NCBI GenBank assembly: GCA_044371535.1
Contig: JBILTL010000001.1
Location: 17,797 to 81,796, forward strand
DNA: 64,000 nucleotides
Direction: 5' to 3'
Source: CAIZGX01 sp044371535
GTDB taxonomy: Bacteria; Bacteroidota; Bacteroidia; Flavobacteriales_D; Sanyastnellaceae
The notes below the pieces were generated by a model that did not search any database, was not told the origin of the DNA, and saw only the letters and a program-made list of their open reading frames with translations. Every line of letters starts with the position of its first letter. Position 1 is the first letter of the stretch. This document shows, piece by piece, positions 14,785 to 21,731 of the stretch. Made by a program: the position numbers and the translations under genes.

Positions 14785-16263
14785 CTAGTTTTCTAACAAT
14801 GCAATTCTAATCACAGAACCCTCCGCAGGCGAACTCGAAAGCACATAGATCGCGCCTTTATGATAATTCTTCACAATGCGCTTTGCAAGAGAAAGTCCAA
14901 GACCCCAACCGCGGAGCTTCGTGGTGAAGCCAGGTTCGAAGATGGTTTTCCATTTGCGTTTCGGGATACCCTTGCCGCTGTCTTTGACGTCAATGTATAC
15001 CTTGCCGTTGGCTTCGTGAATGGATACAGTTAGCTGTCCTTTCGCATCCATGGCGTCTACGCTGTTCTTCACAAGGTTTTCAATGACCCAACTGAACAAG
15101 GCGACGTTCACATTCACATTCGGATTGCCTTCCGATTCAACGAGAATAACGACTTCAGAGGATATACGGACGCGCAAGTAATCTAAGATTTCTTCCACCA
15201 AGTCTTTTGCGCCGACTGGCGTGAGCGCTGCTTCTGAGCCGATTTTAGAGAAGCGTTCTGTTATGGTTGAAAGGCGCTCGATGTCTTTGTTAAACTCATC
15301 GATGAGCGCCTTCGAAACGCCTTGCTGCTCGAACAAATCGCGCCAAGCCATAAGCGCAGAAAGCGGAGTGCCCAACTGATGCGCCGTCTCCTTCGCCATA
15401 CCCACCCATACCAAATTCTGCTCGGATCTTCTAAACGTAGAGAACAACACATACGCCACAACTAAGAATACGCCTATGAGCGACAACTGTAAATACGGAA
15501 ACAACTTCAACTGCTGAATGGTAGCAGAGTCGTCGTAGAAAATATACTGCGTTGGCCTTCCTGGAATTTTAATTTCAATGGGCTCATACCCTTCCTTCAT
15601 TTCAGCCAAGACCTCATTCACATTGCATTTCAGCGTGTCTATCTTTCCAACCTGAACAACATTCATCTTCGTGCTGTCGGTAACAATTACAGGCACAGAA
15701 GCGGTGTTAATTACCGTTTCATTGAAGAACGAAGAAACCAAATCGTCGATGGTTTGCTTCAATTCTTTGTACATGTAACTGTTGCTGTAGTAAACCACAA
15801 TGTTGACGTCTGGAAAAGCAATGGGTTTGTACTCTTGCTCGTACTGAAGACGCAATTCTTCTATGCGAACGGGATCTTTGATGTACACCGAATCGATGTT
15901 GCGCGAAAGCTGAAATTTATTTTTGTTATTGCAAACCAACAAAGGAATGCTGTTGTTTAGCGAAAGAACATCTACCGGAAATGTAAGATCTCCCCGCGCA
16001 TCCGCAATTGCCTTCACTGCACGTCCCAAAACTTCCGCTTTGCTCGTTTCCTCGGAACGCAAGCTGTCGAACAAGACCTGCGTAAGCTTCACCAATTCTT
16101 CCTTCTTGCGAATGGCGCTGTGCCACAATTCGACCTTCGCTTTTTCTTCATCGCGAATGCGACGCGCAATGCTGTTGGTGTACCACAACGTAACGCCCGC
16201 AATGGTCGCTGCTAAAAGCAACAAGACCACTTTCCAACGTTGTTTATTCTGCAATACAGCCAT
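14785..16263 (-). CDS. Membrane sensor histidine kinase, orphan
   Basis: 492-residue kinase. Membrane helices at about residues 8-27 and 255-277 enclose a periplasmic sensor region of unknown fold. HisKA block KETAHQLGTPLSAL contains the phospho-accepting His. HATPase_c has the N box ENLVKNSVDAMDAKGQ, G1 DSGKGIP and GWGLGLSLAKRIV. No response regulator gene lies nearby. The kinase is the last gene after neuB-like, ispD and oligopeptidase B, with its ATG (16261-16263) 9 nt after the oligopeptidase stop. The ligand cannot be inferred. Confidence 0.88.
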   Translation of the reverse strand: MAVLQNKQRWKVVLLLLAATIAGVTLWYTNSIARRIRDEEKAKVELWHSAIRKKEELVKLTQVLFDSLRSEETSKAEVLGRAVKAIADARGDLTFPVDVLSLNNSIPLLVCNNKNKFQLSRNIDSVYIKDPVRIEELRLQYEQEYKPIAFPDVNIVVYYSNSYMYKELKQTIDDLVSSFFNETVINTASVPVIVTDSTKMNVVQVGKIDTLKCNVNEVLAEMKEGYEPIEIKIPGRPTQYIFYDDSATIQQLKLFPYLQLSLIGVFLVVAYVLFSTFRRSEQNLVWVGMAKETAHQLGTPLSALMAWRDLFEQQGVSKALIDEFNKDIERLSTITERFSKIGSEAALTPVGAKDLVEEILDYLRVRISSEVVILVESEGNPNVNVNVALFSWVIENLVKNSVDAMDAKGQLTVSIHEANGKVYIDVKDSGKGIPKRKWKTIFEPGFTTKLRGWGLGLSLAKRIVKNYHKGAIYVLSSSPAEGSVIRIALLEN

Positions 16264-16272
16264 GTTCTTCAA

Positions 16273-18348
16273 TTATGATTTGTGTGCAAGGTCTAACAAA
16301 AACGCATATTCTAAGGCTACTTCCTTCAGGGCTTCAAATCTTCCAGACTTGCCGCCGTGTCCGGCTTCCATGGTGCATTTGAAAAACAATTTATTCGAAT
16401 CGGTCTTCATCTCACGCAACTTCGCCACGTACTTCGCAGGCTCCCAATATTGCACTTGGCTGTCCCAATACCCTGTGGTTACAAGGGTATGCGGATAGTC
16501 CTTCGCCTCAATATTATCGATAGGAGAATAACTTAACATGTAGTCGTAATATTGCTTGTCTTTCGGATTTCCCCACTCGTCGAATTCGAACGTAGTAAGT
16601 GGAATGCTCTCGTCTAACATCGTCGTCACCACGTCTACAAATGGCACTGCGCTTATGATTCCGTTGAATAGCGAAGGCGCCATGTTGGCCACCGCACCCA
16701 TTAACAAACCGCCTGCACTTCCGCCCATAGCGAACAAGTGCTTGCTCGCGGTGTAGTTTTCTTTCACCAAAAATTCTCCGCAAGCAATGAAGTCGGTGAA
16801 GGTGTTTCGCTTCTTCAATAATTTTCCGTCTTCGTACCAGTTGCGTCCCATGTCGCTTCCTCCGCGAATGTGCGCAATGGCAAAAACAAATCCTCTGTTT
16901 AACATGGAAAGTCTTGCACTGCTGAATCCAGCGTCCATGCTGTGTCCGTAGCTTCCGTATGCGTAAAGCAGACACGGCGCACTTCCGTTGCGTTCGAAGC
17001 CTTTTTTGTATACCAAAGAAATAGGAACCTTCACGCCATCTGATGCCATTGCAAAAATGCGTTCACTGGTATAATCACTCGCATTGAATTCACCCAACAC
17101 CGGTTGTTGTTTTTTCAATTCACGCTCGCGTGTTTTCATGTTGTAATCGAACACGCTTCCCGGGGTGGTCATGGATGAATATCCGAAACGAAGCGTCTCG
17201 GTATCGAATTCCGGATTTGCTCCAACTCCCGCGCTGTATGTAGGGTCTGGGAATTCGAGGTAGTGCTCTTCAGACTTGTCCCAACGTGTTACGCGAATGT
17301 GCGCCAACCCTTCGGTGCGTTCTTCCAACACCAAATATTCTTTGAACATCTCAACCGATTCCAACAACGTATTCTCGCGATGCGGAATCACTTCTTCCCA
17401 ACTTTCTTTTTCGGTGGAATGAATGGGACATGACATCAATCTGAAGTTCTTCGCTTCCAAATTCGTGAGGACGTAGAACTTGTCTTCGTATTGCGTGATG
17501 CTGTATTCCAAGTCGCGTTTTCGCTTTTGAAACAAGCGAAACTCTCCTTTCGGGTTATTCGATTCTAACACACGATATTCATCTGAAACCGTTTGAGAAC
17601 TGCCAATCATTAAGAATTTCTTCGTTTTCGTCTTGAAAACAAAACACGAAAATTCTTCGTCTTTTTCATCGTAAACCAAAACATCGGAAGCCGTATCTGT
17701 TCCCAATTCGTGACGCCAAATCTGACTGTCACGCAGGGTTTGCGCATCTTTCTTCGTGTAGAAAAAATGAAGGTTGTCTGAAGCCCACGTTGCAGAACCT
17801 GAAGTTCCTTCAATGACTTCGTTGAACATTTCTCCCGTTTGAAGATCGCGGACATGCAACGTATAGACTCTTCGACTTACTTCATCTATTCCGTAAACCA
17901 TGAAGCGGTTGTTCTCTGAAATGCTCAATCCGCCTAGCGCCCAGTAATCTTTTCCTTTTCCCATTTCTGGACCGTTGATGAGAATTTCTTCTTCCCCGGT
18001 TTCCATGCTGTCTTTCTTTCTGCAGTTGAAGGCGTAGTCTTGTCCAACTTCAAAACGTGTATAATACCAATATCCGTTTTGCTTTACAGGAACAGAAGAA
18101 TCGTCTTCTTTGATGCGGCCTTTCATCTCTTCGAACAACTGCTTCTGCAATTCTTCGGTGTGCTTCATTCCCGCGTCTACGTAGTCGTTCTCTTCCTTCA
18201 GATAAGCTAAGACATCGGCAGTTTGCTCGTCTGGAGTAGCAGCGTTTTTCTGTTCGTCTGAAAGGCGCATCCAGTAGTAGTTGTCGACACGGGTATGTCC
18301 GTGTTCCACCAATTCTTTCGCTATTTTCTTTGCACTCGGTGTCTTCAT
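16273..18348 (-). CDS. ptrB: Oligopeptidase B (S9A prolyl oligopeptidase family)
   Basis: 691-residue serine peptidase cleaving after Arg/Lys in short peptides, normally cytoplasmic; no signal peptide is seen. The beta-propeller occupies about residues 70-420, followed by the alpha/beta-hydrolase domain. Catalytic elements: Ser in GGSAGGLLMG (about 543), Asp in GYWDSQVQYWEPAKY (about 627) and His in EAGHGGKSGR (about 662). HIRGGSDMGRNWYEDGK and FEFDEWGNP are typical of oligopeptidase B. Six bases from ispD. Confidence 0.92.
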   Translation of the reverse strand: MKTPSAKKIAKELVEHGHTRVDNYYWMRLSDEQKNAATPDEQTADVLAYLKEENDYVDAGMKHTEELQKQLFEEMKGRIKEDDSSVPVKQNGYWYYTRFEVGQDYAFNCRKKDSMETGEEEILINGPEMGKGKDYWALGGLSISENNRFMVYGIDEVSRRVYTLHVRDLQTGEMFNEVIEGTSGSATWASDNLHFFYTKKDAQTLRDSQIWRHELGTDTASDVLVYDEKDEEFSCFVFKTKTKKFLMIGSSQTVSDEYRVLESNNPKGEFRLFQKRKRDLEYSITQYEDKFYVLTNLEAKNFRLMSCPIHSTEKESWEEVIPHRENTLLESVEMFKEYLVLEERTEGLAHIRVTRWDKSEEHYLEFPDPTYSAGVGANPEFDTETLRFGYSSMTTPGSVFDYNMKTRERELKKQQPVLGEFNASDYTSERIFAMASDGVKVPISLVYKKGFERNGSAPCLLYAYGSYGHSMDAGFSSARLSMLNRGFVFAIAHIRGGSDMGRNWYEDGKLLKKRNTFTDFIACGEFLVKENYTASKHLFAMGGSAGGLLMGAVANMAPSLFNGIISAVPFVDVVTTMLDESIPLTTFEFDEWGNPKDKQYYDYMLSYSPIDNIEAKDYPHTLVTTGYWDSQVQYWEPAKYVAKLREMKTDSNKLFFKCTMEAGHGGKSGRFEALKEVALEYAFLLDLAHKS

Positions 18349-18354
18349 GATAAT

Positions 18355-19032
18355 CTATTTTGAAGTTAGTGATTCGCCCACGATGAGGTCAATGGGCGAT
18401 GTTATTTTAATGTTTTCCAAATTTCCTTCCACCAAAAAAACCGAATGACCGTTCGCTTCCACTACGGAAGCATCGTCGGTGAACAACGGGCTGAAAGGCT
18501 TGCTATACGCCTCTTTCAACACAGTAGATTCAAAACATTGGGGAGTTTGAATGCGTTTGTACATCGAACGATCGACACTCTTGTTGAAAATACCATGCAC
18601 TTCACGAATGGAATCGTTGATCGGAATAGCGGGTACGACAGCGTTATGTTCATTCAAAGTATTGAAGCAACGCGTGAGTGTTTCGTGCGAAACAAGCGGA
18701 CGCACTGCGTCGTGAATAGCAATATGTTCTACGTCGGAAGAGACGGCTTCAATGCCGTTTCTCACGCTGTGAAAACGTTCTTCTCCGCCAGCAACGACGG
18801 TGTGTTCAGGAACATCTTCAAACTGAAGACACAGGTCTTTCCAGAATGAAATGTAGTCGTGGTGCATGACTACAATCATTTCGAAATTCCGATTGAACGA
18901 AAAGAAATTTCGAAGCGTATGAATGAGAATGGGCGTGTTGTTGAGTGTTAGGAATTGCTTCGGAAGGGGGCTTCCCATGCGGGTTCCGGTGCCTCCTGCG
19001 ACAAAAATGACTGCTTGTTTCACTGTGTTCAT
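18355..19032 (-). CDS. ispD: 2-C-methyl-D-erythritol 4-phosphate cytidylyltransferase
   Basis: 225-residue IspD of the MEP isoprenoid pathway, making CDP-methylerythritol. Visible: VAGGTGTRMGSPLPKQFLTL with the nucleotide loop, IAIHDAVRPL, NDSIREV, RIQTPQCF, FTDDASVVEANGHSVFLVEG and NIKITSPIDL. All canonical IspD blocks are present. It directly follows the neuB-like gene; because IspD-like enzymes can also be sugar- or polyol-phosphate cytidylyltransferases, a role with that gene is possible, but the motifs favour IspD. Confidence 0.87.
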   Translation of the reverse strand: MNTVKQAVIFVAGGTGTRMGSPLPKQFLTLNNTPILIHTLRNFFSFNRNFEMIVVMHHDYISFWKDLCLQFEDVPEHTVVAGGEERFHSVRNGIEAVSSDVEHIAIHDAVRPLVSHETLTRCFNTLNEHNAVVPAIPINDSIREVHGIFNKSVDRSMYKRIQTPQCFESTVLKEAYSKPFSPLFTDDASVVEANGHSVFLVEGNLENIKITSPIDLIVGESLTSK

Positions 19033-19042
19033 GTCGCAGAAA

Positions 19043-20080
19043 TTAATCTTCTAAATGCGTTGGATATATCACCTCATTGGCTGGAACGGTAGCATTCACG
19101 CGCTTTCCAACCACTAAATTTCGTTGTGCCCATTTGAATCCATCGCCAGGAGAAAGCATGCACAAATCGGATTCTTCAATCACACTTCCCGCAGGAATAT
19201 CTTTCACCGCGGCAATGCTGCGCTCTAACTTCAATCGAGCAGAAGCCACTGAATCTTCGATCTTCATTTCCACTTCACCCATAGACAATTCGAGTTCTCG
19301 AATGTCGCGCACCATGCGACGAATACCGTCGGGACCCAACGAACCTTTTTGGTCGGTGCCTTTCAAGTTGCGGTCGGTGGTGATGTGTTTTTCAATGATG
19401 GTTGCACCCATGGCAACTGCTGCCACCGGCGTAAAGATGCCGAGGGTATGGTCGCTGAAACCAATGTTGTACTTGGGGTAATTCGCTTGTAAAAAACGAA
19501 GGGTATTGAGGTTCACGTTCTTCGGCTGCGTCGGGTATTCACTCGTGCAGTGAAGAATGCTGATGTTCGAATGATAATGCGAAATGGTGTCTAACGCGTG
19601 ATCGAGCTCTTCTTTCCCGGCCATTCCAGTTGAAAGAATAATTGGAATTTTGGTTTCCGCAAGGGCCTCAAGCAAAGGCAAATTGGTTAAGTCGCGACTG
19701 GCTACTTTCAGATAATCGGGCGTGAATCGTTTCAACAAAGAGAGACATCCGCGTGCGCAAAGTGTTTCCACAAAATCGAGTCCCTTTGCTTTGGCGCAGT
19801 GAAACAACTCTTCGTGTTGTTCGTCGTTGAACTCAAGAAAGGCGCGGTGTTCGCCATAGGTGGCACCGAAGGAATGTGGACTGTTGTAGGGGGCATTCAT
19901 TTGCGACTGACTGAGTTCTTCGTTCAGGTCGCGCTTGGTGAACTTCACGGCGTTCATGGGTTTCAGAGAAAGCTGAAAATAATCTTCAACGACGGGTTGC
20001 GCCGCAAGATCCATGATCTCCTTCGCCAGTTCCACGGAACCGTTGTGGTTTTGTCCTATTTCTCCGATTATGTAGGTCAC
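19043..20080 (-). CDS. N-acetylneuraminate synthase-family protein (NeuB-like)
   Basis: 345-residue PEP-condensing sugar synthase. N-terminal NeuB TIM barrel (MTYIIGEIGQNHNGS, FVETLCARGCLSLL, LKVASRDLTNLPLLE, ILSTGMAG, LHCTSEYPTQPKNVNL, GFSDHTLGI, GATIIEKHITTDR) and a C-terminal SAF/antifreeze-like domain (about 280-345). NeuB enzymes make sialic, legionaminic or pseudaminic-type acids; which one is unknown, and no NeuA or NeuC is seen. The stretch KGTDQKGSLGP departs from the usual pattern after EKH. Start is GTG at 20078-20080, four bases after a TATCTTTG box. Confidence 0.8.
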   Translation of the reverse strand: MTYIIGEIGQNHNGSVELAKEIMDLAAQPVVEDYFQLSLKPMNAVKFTKRDLNEELSQSQMNAPYNSPHSFGATYGEHRAFLEFNDEQHEELFHCAKAKGLDFVETLCARGCLSLLKRFTPDYLKVASRDLTNLPLLEALAETKIPIILSTGMAGKEELDHALDTISHYHSNISILHCTSEYPTQPKNVNLNTLRFLQANYPKYNIGFSDHTLGIFTPVAAVAMGATIIEKHITTDRNLKGTDQKGSLGPDGIRRMVRDIRELELSMGEVEMKIEDSVASARLKLERSIAAVKDIPAGSVIEESDLCMLSPGDGFKWAQRNLVVGKRVNATVPANEVIYPTHLED

Positions 20081-20084
20081 CTTA

Positions 20085-20092
20085 CAAAGATA
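20085..20092 (-). promoter_or_regulatory. -7-like box TATCTTTG of the neuB-like operon
   Basis: TAnnTTTG match followed by TAAG and a GTG start. Predicts a leaderless GTG-initiated mRNA. Array A7 begins 18 nt upstream. Confidence 0.6.
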
Positions 20093-20110
20093 GTATTATT
20101 CACGGGGTGA

Positions 20111-20225
20111 AAGTTGCTAAAGCAAGGTTCTGCGAAAGGTGTGTTACAAGATTCTATCGAAAGATGTTTCACAAGGTGCGGAGCAAGATTCTGCGAAAGA
20201 TGTTTCACAAGGTGCTTCGCAAGGA
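20111..20225. repeat. Hairpin array A7 (AAGAT/AAGGT linker)
   Basis: Linkers AAGGT or AAGAT separate GC-TAAA-GC, TC-TGC-GA, an imperfect GTGTTAC, TC-TATC-GA, GT-TTC-AC, GC-GGA-GC, TC-TGC-GA, GT-TTC-AC and GC-TTC-GC. All in one orientation. It lies between the neuB-like start and the end of the DUF2480 gene. Confidence 0.88.
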
Positions 20226-20235
20226 ACTGAGATTG

Positions 20236-20730
20236 TTATCGTTTGAAGAGGGGAACAGTGGAGCAGGGTTCTCCATACATGATGCGGTTGGAGACAGGTT
20301 GCAGTTTTTGAGAAAGTTGAATGTAAACTTCTTCTGTTAGTCGAAGGGAAGTGCAGCCCTTAACGACTACATTTTTATCTTGAAATTTCGAAATATCCAA
20401 TTGTTGAATAAAGGCTAGTGCTCTTAGTGTGTCTAAATTTTCTGGAGATGAAAAATGACATTGGGCATTCACTTCGGCAAGTTTCAATGCCAATAGCATG
20501 TATGCCCAAACGGGTATAATGGCATCTACCGAACAGTAAATAGCTACTATTTTATTCTCGAAAACGGAAGTGTCTAATGCAGAAACAAATTCACGAAAAT
20601 CCTTTTCTTTCAGCGCTATGCCTTGCCACAACTGCGGAGCAATATCTATTGTCGCACCTGCAAACGTTTCTACTTCTTCAGCTATATCTAGCGTAATGAG
20701 TTTACTATTTGCAACTTTGTTTTCTATCAT
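20236..20730 (-). CDS. DUF2480 family protein
   Basis: 164-residue cytoplasmic protein of unknown function. Recognised by EKDFREFV, IYCSVDAIIPVWAYMLLALKL, VVVKGCTSLRLTEEVYIQL and the C-terminal IMYGEPCSTVPLFKR, with conserved Cys residues in CS, GC and PCS. In other Bacteroidota this family is, as I recall, often encoded inside the suf iron-sulfur operon. Here it stands alone, about 13 kb from suf, with hairpin arrays A7 and A8 on either side. A metal or Fe-S role is possible but unproven. Confidence 0.8.
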   Translation of the reverse strand: MIENKVANSKLITLDIAEEVETFAGATIDIAPQLWQGIALKEKDFREFVSALDTSVFENKIVAIYCSVDAIIPVWAYMLLALKLAEVNAQCHFSSPENLDTLRALAFIQQLDISKFQDKNVVVKGCTSLRLTEEVYIQLSQKLQPVSNRIMYGEPCSTVPLFKR

Positions 20731-20756
20731 GTTTCAAAAGTACTTTATTCTGGTGA

Positions 20757-20920
20757 AAGATTTTTCAAAAGATGCTGAAGGCAAGATTCTGCGAAAGGTG
20801 TGTTTCAAGATGCCGGAGGCAAGATTCTGCGAAAGATGACAAGCAAGAAGCCTGCGGCTAGAAGCATACACTTACGACGTATCTTTCAAGGAATCTTGTG
20901 AAACATCTTGCAAAGCTTGG
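20757..20920. repeat. Hairpin array A8 (AAGAT half, core, ATCTT half)
   Basis: The AAGAT half has GC-TGAAG-GC, TC-TGC-GA, GCC-GGA-GGC, TC-TGC-GA and less perfect units. The core at about 20845-20882 has AGCC-TGC-GGCT, ATACA and CTTACGACG. It is followed by reverse linkers ATCTT with GTGAAAC and GCAAAGC units. The core is the reverse complement of the core in array A11. It lies between DUF2480 and the superoxide dismutase stop. Confidence 0.88.
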
Positions 20921-20960
20921 GAGGAAGAATTGAGATTGTCTTTCCAAAGAGAAAGAAATC

Positions 20961-21635
20961 TTAATTCGCGTAACGCTCACTCACAAAATTCCAATTCACA
21001 ACTGTGAAAATAGCCGTTAAATAATCTGCTCGTTTGTTCTGATATTTCAAGTAATAGGCGTGCTCCCAAACGTCGATGCCAAGGATTGGAGTGCCTGGCT
21101 TGTCAACGACCTTCGACATAAGCGGATTGTCTTGATTGGCAGTTGACGTAACGAACAGTCCGCCTTTAGCGTCTTTGCATAACCACACCCATCCACTGCC
21201 GAAACGTGACTTCCCTTCATCGGTCATAACCTTTTTTAGGTTGTCAATACTTCCGAAGTCGCGCTGAATTGCGGCGGCTAATTCCTTACTTGGCTCTCCT
21301 GCTGTGCTTGGAGCAGACAAACAATTCCAGAAAAAAGTGTGATTGAAATGCCCGCCGCCGTTGTTGCGAATAGCCATGTCTTTCGCATCTACTGCCGCGC
21401 ACAATTGCTCAATTGTAAGTTTCGCGTACTTCTGATTTGCCTCGACCTTCATGGCAGTATTCAAATTTGTGACGTAAGCCAAGTGATGCTTATCGTGGTG
21501 AATATGCATGGTCTCTGCGTCAATTGCAGGTTCCAAGGCCTCATAGGCATAGGGCAATTCTGGGACAATCCAATCCTGAGCGAAGCTCATTGTTCCACAA
21601 AAAAGAAAACCTACAGCAAGCAACAAATTTTTCAT
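20961..21635 (-). CDS. Exported superoxide dismutase (Mn/Fe family, Mn-type residues)
   Basis: 224-residue SOD converting superoxide to oxygen and hydrogen peroxide. Metal ligands visible: His in MHIHHDKHHLAYV, His in GGGHFNHTFFW, Asp and His in GIDVWEHAYYLKY. The Gly-Gly before HFNH and the Gln in TANQDNP are the Mn-type pattern, though metal use cannot be fixed by sequence. Unlike most SODs it begins with a clear signal peptide (MKNLLLAVGFLFCGTMSFAQ), so it should act in the periplasm or outside. A perfect inverted repeat lies 30 nt upstream. Confidence 0.93.
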   Translation of the reverse strand: MKNLLLAVGFLFCGTMSFAQDWIVPELPYAYEALEPAIDAETMHIHHDKHHLAYVTNLNTAMKVEANQKYAKLTIEQLCAAVDAKDMAIRNNGGGHFNHTFFWNCLSAPSTAGEPSKELAAAIQRDFGSIDNLKKVMTDEGKSRFGSGWVWLCKDAKGGLFVTSTANQDNPLMSKVVDKPGTPILGIDVWEHAYYLKYQNKRADYLTAIFTVVNWNFVSERYAN

Positions 21636-21664
21636 AGTTAGCGTTATTGGTTCGTTCGAACAAC

Positions 21665-21688
21665 GAGTTGTGAGTTACTTCACAACTC
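21665..21688. promoter_or_regulatory. Inverted repeat between sod and the AsmA-like gene
   Basis: Arms GAGTTGTGA (21665-21673) and TCACAACTC (21680-21688) are perfect 9-bp complements around GTTACT. It sits in the divergent intergenic region, 30 nt from the SOD start and 44 nt from the AsmA-like start. Candidate operator; no regulator is identified. Confidence 0.45.
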
Positions 21689-21731
21689 CTTCCCAAAAGT
21701 AGTTCATACACCGTGTACTTTTAAACTAAGA

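Noticed and set aside
20107..20340. Plus-strand frame of 77 codons over array A7
   Set aside because: Composed of repeat units and the antisense end of DUF2480; not a plausible protein.
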